Origin: Smittia aterrima
Lineage: Eukaryota; Arthropoda; Insecta; Diptera; Chironomidae
Direction: 5' to 3'
Assembly: GCA_033063855.1 (NCBI GenBank)
Contig: CP093830.1
Coordinates: 20,150,854-20,214,853, forward strand
DNA length: 64,000 nucleotides
The notes below the pieces were generated by a model that was not told the origin of the DNA, did not search any database, and saw nothing but the letters and a program-made list of their open reading frames with translations. Below, piece by piece: positions 36,201 through 46,920 of the stretch. The translations under genes were made by a program, and so were the position numbers. The first letter of the stretch is position 1. Every line of letters starts with the position of its first letter.

Positions 36201-39200
36201 GAAATCTTGATCTTGAAGTTTTCGTTTCTTCATTCAAACAGAAGCTCAAATTCACTTAAAAACTCTCAAGAGTTCGGAGATGAAACGGGCAAAGAGATTT
36301 ATTTTATTTTGCTTCACGAAAAAGCTTTTGGAAACTTTCCAAAAGTTTGCCGGCGATTACTTTCAAGATAATTCATTTGAGATAAATCTTCAAATCATTC
36401 GCAATCATTCGAGGTTAAGATTAAGCTTTTTCCATTGAATTTACCAGAGAGAGCTTTCAGCGCTGTAATAAAAAGTTATCGAAACGTTCTTCTCGCCATG
36501 AATCCGAAAGTTTCTTTCGTTCTTAAAGCTTTCCCAAAAAAAAATAACTTTTTTTACTCTGAGACTTTGAGTAGGAAAATGAAGTTTTATGCTTTTCACC
36601 TGTTGATTAATTTATCACGTGAGCTTTTAAATTCTTTATGAGTTTTCCTCAAAACTTTGTTTTTTCTCTTTGAAGTCTTTTCCTAGCATTTTCTGATCCG
36701 AATCGCTCATGTAATATTTTTCTATGTTCCATCGATAATAAACTTAACACTGCTGGGCTGTTGTCTTGCTGTAAACAGCACGTAAGAGAAAAAAAGATAA
36801 ACGAATCTTTTCGGATACTTAATTGATGTTGAATGGAGAATAAAACATTTTCCAGATGATTTTCTATCGTGTGACGAGCAAAAGGGCCGAGAAAAAATCA
36901 TCTGGAAATGAGATTGATTAGATGTTTCCCTTTCTACCACAAACACACTCTATCGTCTAATTCGATGTGATTGAGTCCAAACTTTTTCTTCTTGTTGTCT
37001 ATCTAGCAGTGTTTTGTGTTTTGTTTTTGATTTTTCCAAAAGATTTTCTCTCACTGCAAATCTCGACGACAAGGTCGAGCTCTGCTGACAGAGATCTTCA
37101 TTGTTTTTGCTTTTTCACCTTTTTCGCGACTTTCTGTCTGAATATGTTTTGTGTTTGATGTATAAGCGACAGAGGAAATTTGCGAGAGATTAAGAAATGA
37201 ATTGTTTCCAAAATCGCTTAATTACGTTGAAGTCAAAAACTTTAAGCAATGTAATCCGAAGCTTTCAACATCCATGATTTGGGCTTCTAATTACATTAAC
37301 TCGGAAAAACGTTCATTTCATCTCGCACGTCAACGCTTTTGCCTTTCAATTGTGACGTTGTTTGAACAAAGGTTTGAAAAACGAGCAGAGTCTTTATGAT
37401 AACGTAAAGTTGAATCCTTGCGGTTTCATATTAAAGTTCTCCGCCTTTTGTTCACCTTGAAGCTCTTTTTTTTCTCTCGCTCGCTCTCTCTCCCTCCCTT
37501 CTTCTGTTATTTTTATATTTACGTTTGCTCCGGTGAAAACAAAACAAAAACGAAACAATTGAAAATGCTCGTTCGGTGTTCTTTTATTAGATGAAATCGA
37601 TATTCATAAACAGAAGGAGGGAAAAAGGGTTGATGATGAGAATCAAAAGGATGAGATATGATTGTAGCAAGTAGAAGATGAAATTAGAAACGTTTAGAAG
37701 TCTAAATCTCATCTTTAAGGAGCAGATCATTACGAGAGAGCGAGTCAACACTCGTCATTGTTAACAGCAAACGAGAATGAACCGCTTCTCGGGAAATTCT
37801 TATGGATTAGATGAGCTCATCTCGTTACGTGACTCTTAAGCATATGATCAAACCTCCTCTCAACCACCCCTTCCTCCCCTCAGCCGTGTCACATGTCGCA
37901 TGGTTTACTGTACAGAAATTTCTTCTGAATAATTTGGAGAATGTTCGTTGTGTGCTTTGCGAACTGTTTTCTGTAACGAAACTATTCTAAAACCTCTGCA
38001 TCCCCTGGCTACATGTGCTTACTGTTTGCTTTGAATAAACGCGTCACAATCCGTTGTCTCTTAATCTTAATTGGGTCAAACATTGGAAGAAACCGGCCAG
38101 CCGTTCGCGTGAATGAGAAAAATTATTATTCCGGAGCGTGATAGCAAAAATGAGCAAAAATTTATGCGCGAAAATCAACAACGGAAAAAAAATACACAAA
38201 CACAAACATTTTTCTTACAACGAAAGCTGCGTTTTCTGAGGAAATTTCCTTTGAGTTTTCACATAGTTTTCATGTATAAGTTTGAAGCGGATGTGTCAGC
38301 TTTTGAAGTTAGGCACACAATTCTGTTTTCTGGTTGAACTATTTTTCCTTTAATTTAAACACAGAATTAGTTTTTGCGTAAATAAAGAAAAAACTTTAAA
38401 CAGTTTGCTTTCTACTTTCTACTAACTCTCTCTCTCTCTTCTGCCTCAGCTAGCAATTTTAAATGAAAGAATTTTTCCTTTTCACAATTCTTTCTTAGGC
38501 TTTTCTTGCAACTTTTGTTTGAGAGATTTTACTATAGATAGTTTTATTCTGCTTTTTAAACAAACAAGACGATAAAAACAATTTTCCTTTCGAAAAATTT
38601 TAAAGATTTTTTTCTTTGCTTTTCCTTTTCTCTTCTTGTCTTGAAATCATTCTCATCCCGAATCACTTAGGCCTTTGCATGGTTCAGTGACTTGCTGGTG
38701 GAACACGCGGAGATGTTCTGGTCGATGTTTGCGTGCGATATGGAGCGTGTTTTGGCTGAACAACCGCCCGACACTTGGGACTCGTTTCCGCTCTTTCAAG
38801 TTCTCAACGATTATCTCCGAATGGATGGTAAACGCTTTTGAAATTTAATGTCACCTGAGGGGAGTGTTTGAAGTTTCTCACGAAGCTTTGCTAGAGTTGA
38901 AGGACAAAACTGTTGAACGCTTCCCAGTTTTTCTTCTTAATTATAATCAAAGTTTTCCTACTAAAAGTTTTCTTATTCCCGCAGATAATTTGAAGAACGG
39001 TCGCTTCCACCATCAACTGCAAACAATTTTCGCACCTCTCGTTGTACGCTACGTTGATCTTATGGAGTCCTCGATCGCCCAATCGATCCACAAGGGCTTC
39101 GAGAAGGAGAGGTGGGAGAGTAAAGGGTAAAGTCGTATGAGCATTGATGTTTATTAATCGTCTGCCGTTCTTCTTCCCGATTTTTTCTCTTTCTCTCTCT

Positions 39201-41767
39201 CTCTAATCTTCTTATTTCACAATCTCTGTCGTTCTTGAACCGATTTGCACCAAAAATTTTTTTGTATAAAAATGACTATTGATTGAATATGTTGTGTACG
39301 CTTTATTTCGCTTCCCGACAATCAAATCACCTTGACTTTTACTGAAAAACAAATTTTATCGTTTAATCTAATCCTGATACTAATCCGATTTTACTTTTAA
39401 TCTTAATCCGAAATTTATTAAACTAACCCCAAACATTTGATTCTTTCTCCCGTTGGCTTCAATTCCTGTGTAATCGATTAACTTTCCAATTGATGTCCTG
39501 CTTGTCTGCTGTTTGTAATCAATGTGTATATAACCTCGACGGAATCATGATAAAAATCTAATTTTCATAACGATCCCGTTTGTAAAACGAAACTTTTTCT
39601 CATTGTTCCCCTTCCCACGGAAATGAATCGAAACAAACAAACATAAAAACTTTTTTCTGCTGCTGATAAATGTTTAATCTCTTGAACATATATTCGTAAC
39701 TAACAATTAAAATAATGATTCTCGGTGTCTACTTATGATGTTAACGTAACGCTGAATGTGTTCGACGACATTGAAACATTTTAATAATGAATTTATATCT
39801 TCGTCCCACCCTAAACTTCCTCATCCTTGCCTCCGAAAAAAAAATATTCGAATGATTTTCTTTTTTGGGTAAAATTTGATTTGAAAACTTTTTGAACACA
39901 CGCACAAAAAAATACTTTTCTGCACTTTCTCAAATTGTACCACAAAAAACTCTTTCGCTCGCATCCTTCACACATTCCCACACAATCTTCCTTACTTGCA
40001 CCTTAAAAAAACTTCACACAAATCGCATTGAACGTAATCTAGAAATGGCTGCGCCACCTCGGAGGATCTCTTTTGGAAGCTGGATGCTCTTCAATCGTTT
40101 ATTCGCGACCTGCACTGGCCTGACGCTGAATTCCGTCAACATCTCGAGCAACGCTTGAAGCTCATGGCTTGCGACATGATTGAGTCGTGTCTGCAGAGAA
40201 CTGAGCAGTCATTCCAGTCGTGGCTGAAAAAGACGTTGATATTCACTTCAACGGACTACGTCATAAGCATAGAAATGTGCGCAATGGTCAATGTGATATT
40301 GGATGCGAAGAATCAATCGTTCAAGCTCTGCTCAGTCGACGGTATCGATGTGGTGAGTTATTGGCTCGTTTCGCAGGGAATCGGGATTGGAATCATTAAT
40401 CAAATGATTCTGGATCGGAGGGAAATTGCAATTTCATTGGGAAAATGGCGGGAGAGCTTTCTCGGGGAGGGTTCGAAGGTTTTGTCATAAGAAAATTTCA
40501 ATTTAACGAAAGAAGATTTTCCTGTGACGGAGTCTACGCACAACCCCCAAAGCTTTCCTCGCAGCGACATCGAGATGTTTTAAACATTTTTGCTAAATTG
40601 CAAACTCTTCTCGTTTCTCTTTGCTCTGTTTATGATTTTCTTTGAAATCTTCTGATTATTGTTTGGCGATCTTTCTCTCTCTCCTCTGAACTCTGACAAC
40701 AAAATAACATAAAACAACAAAATATAAAAATATTTCCTCTATCTCTGCCTTCTGTCTCTGTCCGTGAATGTTCTCCGAACTCACGACACAACAAAACCAA
40801 CATCAAAACACTCTCTTGCCAAATCTATCTTTCTTTTTCATTCTCTCCTTCGTTAAGCATCAATATCACGCAAAGATCGATGATCAAATTGACAAGGCGT
40901 TAGCTTCGATGACCCAAGGACTGATCAACAAGCTTGTTTCAGTCCTTGAGGCGACTCTGGGGAAACTCGGACGATACGACGAAGGAAGTTTAATCGGGTC
41001 TTTGCTGAGCTTTACGGTAAGATCTTCCAACCCCAAATTGAATTTCGTTCTCATTGATTTTTGAGTTTTTAGAACGTGACGGGCTCTGGAAGGGAGCTTG
41101 GTCAGGGTTACGTCAAGTTCACGCAAAACAATATCGATCTGATTCGAAGCAAGATCAACGACGACCTTTGGATTTTAAATTTCTATGAGCAATGGTACAC
41201 GAAGCAAATGACGATTTTGTGCACGTGGTTATCGGAGCGATTAGATCATTCACTGCACGTGTTTCAATGCACATGTTTATCGCAAATTGTTAAGGTGAGA
41301 AGTCGTTGATGTGAACTTAATCGAAATTTAATCGTTTGAGTATTTTCTTTTCATAGAAAATTTACTCAGACTTTGAGTTGCAAGGCGTGATGGAAGACAA
41401 ATTGAACTCAAAAGCATATCAAACAGTCGCTCAACGTATGCAGGCAGAGGAGGCGACATGTCAACTTACGATGACTAGTGAGGATGGTGAAGAAGAGTAA
41501 GACACGTTTAATCAACTGTAAAAGCCTAAACATCGACTCACATCTTTTTCAATTTCTAGATTCGGTGATGGTGACGATGATGATGGCGCCGCTTCGGTCG
41601 CCGCGAGTAAGTCTTCGAAACTTCCAGTTCTTGATAAACTCGGTGACGAAGACGGCAACATCAGCGTCGGTAGTGTCACGAATGTCGTCAAGGATCGTGT
41701 TGGTAATTTGCTTGGAAAAGGAATTGGCGGGTTAAGCACTAAATTTGGCAGTGGCAGTTGGTTCTAA
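27274..41767 (+). CDS. Cadps: CAPS/CADPS, calcium-dependent secretion activator (17 coding exons)
   Basis: Primes dense-core (and some synaptic) vesicles for Ca2+-triggered exocytosis by binding PIP2 and syntaxin/SNAREs. Exons: 27274-27401, 28078-28643, 28710-28852, 28933-29183, 31621-31836, 31950-32377, 32444-32787, 32867-33156, 33279-33466, 33548-33660, 38671-38827, 38985-39126, 40043-40352, 40858-41016, 41073-41294, 41357-41496, 41560-41767. Every junction is GT-AG and frame-consistent, giving about 1334 aa without the cassette exon. It starts MIDPSSSEEEDEEHH. An N-terminal conserved region (YVFVSRCVSYPFNSKQPND; VRSLPEIDGLSKETV) is followed by a C2-like domain (LEVVVMEVKGLKSLAPNRIV) and a PH domain (from about 515, CGYLYGIGKGVWKKWKKRYF). 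The MUN/MHD priming domain runs from about 890 to 1265, and the acidic tail ends in FGSGSWF. Similarity to vertebrate CAPS is high throughout. Confidence 0.95.
29184..31620 (+). other. Cadps: CAPS intron 4, holding an alternative first exon
   Basis: This 2.4 kb intron runs from GTGAGT at 29184 to the CAG at 31618-31620. It separates the N-terminal module from the C2-PH-MUN part. The one coding-like signal I support inside it is the alternative first exon at 30589-30638. Confidence 0.7.
30553..30638 (+). CDS. Cadps: Candidate alternative first exon of CAPS (internal promoter)
   Basis: ATG at 30589 opens 16 codons (MNGCSSGKKMKSSSSF plus two bases) that end in a perfect CAG/GTGAGT donor at 30638/30639. 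The phase (2) is exactly what CAPS exon 5 at 31621 needs, giving ...SSF-R-SQGSLAKMEG. A short upstream ORF of 8 codons (30553-30579) precedes it. No acceptor is visible just upstream, so it looks like a first exon, not a cassette. The product would lack the first 362 or so residues but keep the C2-like, PH and MUN domains. Family phase logic and the donor are seen; use of the exon is inferred. Confidence 0.45.
35775..35963 (+). CDS. Cadps: Candidate in-frame cassette exon of CAPS (Pro/Ala/Glu-rich, 63 codons)
   Basis: Exactly 189 nt, open in phase 0 at both ends, between an AAAAG acceptor and a GTAAAC donor; other CAPS exons also use GTAAAC. It reads LRAVEPEPPKQEEPP..., then an Ala/Asn-rich stretch, KKDPPPPAPYRYCMPMHAVY and EPPKIT. 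An in-frame TAA sits just upstream, so the exon must begin here. Insertion falls after NEEHYAE, at the join between the PH-proximal region and the MUN domain. The weak pyrimidine tract suits a regulated exon. The composition is coding-like and the two neighbouring exons also join cleanly without it, so it is optional. I cannot confirm a homologue. Confidence 0.6.
36849..36908. repeat. 15-bp perfect inverted repeat (hairpin) in CAPS intron 10
   Basis: Arms TTTCCAGATGATTTT (36849-36863) and AAAATCATCTGGAAA (36894-36908) are perfectly complementary around a 30-nt spacer. CT/AG can extend the stem inside after a small bulge. The 60-nt size is in the range of a short precursor hairpin or a tiny inverted-repeat element. 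Confidence 0.7.
39127..40857 (+). other. Cadps: CAPS introns 12 and 13 flanking exon 40043-40352
   Basis: Two introns (39127-40042 and 40353-40857) surround the MUN-domain exon that begins NGCATSEDLFWKLDAL. Apart from that exon I see only AT-rich sequence with TC runs. Confidence 0.75.
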
Positions 41768-44700
41768 GCTTACTACTAACAACCTACCCGACAATAGCGA
41801 AACGGCAACAACAATTTTTTTGTTCTCCTCAAATGAAAATCTCTTCTATTTTTCTCGAAACAGTTTTAATATTCTCTCTAATCAAAATGAAACAATTTAG
41901 CGAGCAAAAGACAAAGTCTCAAAACATATTTTTCTATTTAATCTCAAATAAATGCGAAGAAGGGTCGCGAGAAGTAAAGCGATCGACGTTGTGGAACTGA
42001 CGCTGCTCGCTTCGCTGAGCTCGACTTTGAAAGTATCTCTTAAAATATTTAAACCCTAAAGTTTACTCTCAACCAACAAACTTAAACAATAAGTCAAGAT
42101 GGACAGTTAACCGCGTCTCGACCCTCCAAACCTCCAGTTGAAACTTAATCTTGTCAAAGAATATATTTGTGATTTCTTCTTTTTCTCCTCGTTCGTATTC
42201 TCGTGTCGTCACGAACGTTAAAACAGTTTTTCTTGAAAAAAAAAAATCAAACGAAGAATCTTTACAATAACAAAAATCACGTTTATCGAATTAAAACCTT
42301 TAACTGAGAGCGAGTGAATGCTTAAGAAAATAAACGAAGTGCGTGTAAAGATGAATTTGCTTTTAGAGGAGGTCTCATGTAAATAGTCGGAATTCGAAGC
42401 TTAAAGCTCAAAGCTTCTTGTGTTGAAGCTTTCAAAAGCTTTCTCATCTTCATCAAATAACAAGGTTTCATGAAACTCTTTCATTGTTTGGATTTTACTT
42501 AATCGATAATGCTCTAACAATAATCTTTTGGGACCTAAATTAATTGCTAAGGCGAAGGAGTTTCAATTATAATTTTATTTTTTTCCTTTTCAGACAAATC
42601 CTCAATCTTTTGTTGTTTCCTTTGTTTCGAAAGAGTTTTAAAATTATTTTAATTTTTAATTTTTAGTTTTTGTCATGAAACCTTGAACACATCTCAAAAG
42701 CTCTTTTCCTTAAACAAAAGAAAACCTTTTCTCGCGGCCTAAATTTACTTGAAATCTTTTATTATTCTCGCGGTTCTCCTTTTTGCCATATAAGAAAAAG
42801 AAATTCTTTTGGCGATTTCTTTTGTGTTTCCTTCTTAGCCGGAAGAAAAAAAAAGTTTTCCAACCCAATTTGTGTGTCATAAGCTAAAGTGAAGAATGAC
42901 AAAAACATATTTGAAGTAACAAAGCAAATAAGAAAATGAACATAGTGTATAGGCTGCCTTATTAAGCGATCACAAAAGAATATAATTAAAGTCTTATAAT
43001 TATAATTAAACGAACGGTTATAGTCAAAACAAAGAAATGATTGTTAGAGTTTTCGTGGCTTAGTGAAATTGGGTGTTTCTTAGCTTTATAGAGCGTAAAA
43101 AAAGCTTGACAACTTCACAGTTCGTGTGCAGAAAACTTTTTGTTGAAATCTTCTTTGTTTGAGCTTAAGCTAAATGCTAATTTTTAAAAGCAAGACAGTT
43201 GAGAAATGTTTGAGAAATACGTCACAGAAAGGACAGGGAAGAGTTTTTAAGAAATTTAGTGGACTTGGACCATTAGAAGAAATTAGTTCAGACGTAATTT
43301 ACGAACAGTACCTAGCGAGATATTTTGACCTTCCTTCCTTCGGCTGTCTCAAGATTTGTGGCCGTTTTTTTAAAAAGGGAACTTTCAAGCATTTTGCTCT
43401 CCACCAAACTCTTCCGTAATTGTTTTCTAAATCGTCATTCGTTGCTTTCATGGGCCAAAAGGTGATAAACATTAAACAACTATTAAACTATGAACAAAAT
43501 ATATCATTAGCGAATCGTTGAAGAGATGATAAAAGTATATGAATAGCGAAAAAATAGAAGAGAAACTAATATTTAAGATAAATAAATAAAAATTGTACTT
43601 TAAAGTGAACAAGAAACATATTCAAAAGCTTTAACACTTGAACATTGTATCATTAGTTAGCGAGAAAAGAAAGCGACGATGCTTACGGTGATGAGAGAAA
43701 ATTCTTGCATCAGTCGACGAATTGTAGACGAGAAGTCATTTTGCATTAAAGTTTCGTTTCATTTATTCATCCATTGAAATCAACATTTAGTCAGAGAAAT
43801 TGAAAAGAAACGAAATTAAGAGACGTCTGCAAGTTTCGTTGTGCGATTGTGAAGACAGCGACAAAACTTCCTCAACGAAACTCGCAGAATATTTCTTCGC
43901 AACAACAGCAATAAAAAAACACGAGCTACACACTTCGAGAAGAAGAAGCAATAGTTTTTCAGTTTTCCAGAGATTTTTTTCTCAGAAATTGTCGAATGGA
44001 AAGTGTCATCTTGTCCATTCGTTTTTTTATTAGAAAGTGAAAGATTTTTTAAATCATTTTACCCCCAAAAGTGATGAGAGTAGCCGATCGAAATGCGTCA
44101 TTTGAAAATAAAATTTGTAAAAACGTTGAGAAACATTTCTTTCCACATTTCTTCTCCATTCCGAAAATATCTCACATAAGCTATCGAGCCTCGAGTTAAA
44201 AGAATTCAACAAACGTTTACCAGTTATTGTATCATACACGATTGTCGAATCTAATTGCTATTTACAAAATCTTTACTGGAATCTTTAAAAGAAATTGGCA
44301 AAAAAAAAACTCGATGAACAAAGGGAGACGACGTCTCAACAGTCTTTCAATGCTCCCTCCGTAAATCTTTAAAATGTTATTTATCAAATGAAAATTTTGT
44401 GAAAAAGTAAAAAAAAACTCTGAATAAAGAAAACATAAAAACGTTTGTTATGCATTACATGACGATTACAAGCCAAATGTTTTATTATCATCGCCATTAA
44501 GTTCCTTTGTTCCTTTACAGCTCACTCCTCCGTCAAGTGTTCCTTTCATCGCATCTTGTCAAGTTAATGAAAGGAAGGAAAGTCTTTTGTTAAAACATGA
44601 ACTAAGAGAGTTCATTAATGAATTATTCTCGTGGAAATGTTTCCCACTGCAATGAAAGTGGAAATGTTGTTATTTCAAGGATTTTAGTTCACAAGATGGA

Positions 44701-46908
44701 ATTAGCGAAGCAGAAGAATTTTCTTTAATTGTTTCATGTCTGTGAAAGTGTTCAGCAGCAATTAGTCAATTGAGATCTCGGATCATCTCTGAAAAGGATA
44801 GCAAAACACATTTCGAACAAACGATTACAACGGTTTACCTTTTGCTGTTAGTTTTGCATTCAAAACTCATCGACACGACTCGGAAAATTTAATCTCGAGC
44901 GGAAATTTGAATGAAAACGCAATTTTCATAAATCCTCCTCACTCTCCGCCCCCCGTCAACGCTCTCCGTCCCAATCATCTAACCCGTTTTGCTTACCAGC
45001 TACGAGGAAATTTGTGCGAGGTTCTCCTCGTTCCTCTCCAAAAAATCCATAAAAAACACACAAATCCAAATTTCCTCATTCTCCCTCCCGAAAAAAAAGA
45101 AAAATCTTTTTAAATGATGCACCAGACTGTCGACGGAACGGCAGTGAAGTCATGACGACGCCAAAAGTGCACATGATAGTTTTTAGTTTTCTCCCGATTG
45201 CTCTCCCTCTCTCTCCTCCTACGCTCCACCATCGGCAATGTTTCAGCTGGAAAAACAGAACAAAAAGCATTTGATGCGCCACAACATAAATAAGGAGAAC
45301 GAAAATCTCTTCGTTTGTCGAAATCCCTCAAAAAGCAGATTTACCCTTTTCGGAAACGATTTGTAAACGACCCATGCTGTAATTGGGATCAATTTCAATG
45401 CAGTTTAATCGCAATGTTCTCCAATAATCGGTAAAATATCCGGAAAAGCTCGATCGACGAGTTATGAGATGAAGTTGAGCCTCGCTTTTCGCCAAAGCCA
45501 CATCGAAGGCAATCGCTGTAAATCTCAATTCTAAGCTCGTAATCTCAGAATATTTTGTCAGCGAAAATAACATTTGGAATAGCCAAGAAAACAAAAAAGC
45601 TTCTCGCGATGTAAAAATGCATTTCAACTCTTTTCCGCTTCTTCTTTTATCAACCCGCACATGGCGACATCAAAGTGCGCTCCTCATACCAACCGCGACA
45701 AACCAACACAAAAAAAAATATTGAGAAGAGAGAGCTTAAGAAATAAGGAACAAGACGACAAAGAGAAAATTACAGAAGCGGAGTTTATGAGATTTCGATG
45801 AATTGTTTTAGTTTCGTCTTATGATGAAAATATTTTAAGAACAATTAAAAGATTTTCCATAAAATTTTAATTTTTCCCTCCAAACTCTTCGATCGAAAGA
45901 GAGAAAGGAAATTTCGAAACAGTGAATTTCCCTTCGAACTATCAGAGAGAGGAAAATTCGAAATCAGAAATTTTCTTCCACACTTTTCTTCATTCGCTTT
46001 TTACGTTTTCGTGCGAGTCGTTCAGTCTCAGCTGTGTGCGTTTGGTTGAAGAAAATTTTCCTCGAGAGGAATTTCTTTCTTCAGATTTGAATTTTTCTTT
46101 TTGGCATTTTCACACTTTTTCTTGTGCTTTGGCCAAAACTTTCTCGGATGGTAAACAAAAGCGGAAAACAATCACTAAAGTCGTGGAAGTTATCGGTGTC
46201 GGGTCGCGGAATCGAAAGAGTTTTCTCCGACAATCTCGCCTCGAGGAAAAATCAGTGCAATTCAAGACGAGAAAATTTTATATAATAATTTTCTTTTTTC
46301 GACGAAAAAAAAAAGAAAATTCAAAAAATCCCAACATTTCGTGCGAGAGAAGGAAATGAGTAGAAAAACTTTGTTGTGCAAATCGAGCGGGCGAGAGCGA
46401 GCAATGAAAATTTGAGAGAATCGCTGTGAATATTTTTTTCATTTGTTTTTGTTTGCGAAACAAAACTGAAATTGCACAAAATAAAACGAGACACTGACGG
46501 TGAATGAGGTTGTGGGTGAGGTTACAAGGAAGACAATTGAACTCGTTGATCGTTAAGTGACAATAAAATCGGTGGCACTCGAAAATTACCGGGAAAGAGC
46601 AAAAATCCATCCGAGGAAAAGTTCGAGACGAATTTTCCGAACTTAATTTGATTGAATTTTCATTTACAGGAAAAAAGAAAAACCAAAAAAGTTTAAATGT
46701 GTTAATTAAAGAAATGTGTGTGTATTTGTGTGTCAATTAGTTTTTCATTTTCACGGTGCAACTCGAGAAAGAAAGATTTTCAAGATAATTAGAAAATCAA
46801 AGTTTTGTAAATACGAAAAACAAAAAAAAAGCTTTAAAAAGTTCGAGAATTGATTCTACGTAGCTCTGAACAAGGAAAAACTAAACTAGAAAGAAATCGT
46901 TGCGGAAA
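41768..46908. other. CAPS 3' UTR and intergenic region before NfI
   Basis: AT-rich, with repeated AAGCTT-type words around 42397-42440 and several poly(A)-like hexamers. The purine/TCG-rich part at about 45900-46900 looks like a 5' UTR for the exon at 46909. The frame at 45922-46359 (145 codons) has no motif and is discounted. Confidence 0.5.
41947..41952 (+). terminator. Cadps: First poly(A) signal after CAPS
   Basis: AATAAA lies 180 nt past the CAPS stop. Further AATAAA copies lie downstream (near 42330 and 43580), so a longer 3' UTR is also possible. Confidence 0.4.
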
Positions 46909-46920
46909 ATGTGCACAAAT
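46909..46920 (+). CDS. NfI: Candidate first coding exon of NfI (4 codons, MCTN)
   Basis: ATG TGC ACA AAT is followed directly by the consensus donor GTAAGT at 46921. The phase (0) fits the acceptor at 51337, giving MCTN-DEFHPFIEALLP. Vertebrate NFI genes likewise join a very short alternative first coding exon to DEFHPFIEALLP. A 4.4 kb intron follows. Other start exons could exist upstream. Confidence 0.45.

Larger units (their letters stand above)
33661..38670 (+). other. Cadps: CAPS intron 10 (5 kb) with cassette exon and hairpin
   Basis: Runs from GTGAGT at 33661 to the TTAG at 38667-38670. It contains the proline-rich candidate cassette at 35775-35963, an inverted repeat at 36849-36908, and short TC-rich runs (about 34741 and 37483). 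The remainder shows no coding signal. Confidence 0.7.

Noticed and set aside
44521..44652. Acceptor-like CCTTTACAG followed by about 43 open codons
   Set aside because: Two different frames are open here and neither has a recognisable sequence. No donor or phase argument singles one out as a CAPS exon.
45922..46359. 145-codon plus-strand frame upstream of NfI
   Set aside because: Phe/Lys/Ser-biased composition from purine/pyrimidine tracts, no motif. The opposite strand is equally open nearby. More likely 5' UTR or spacer.
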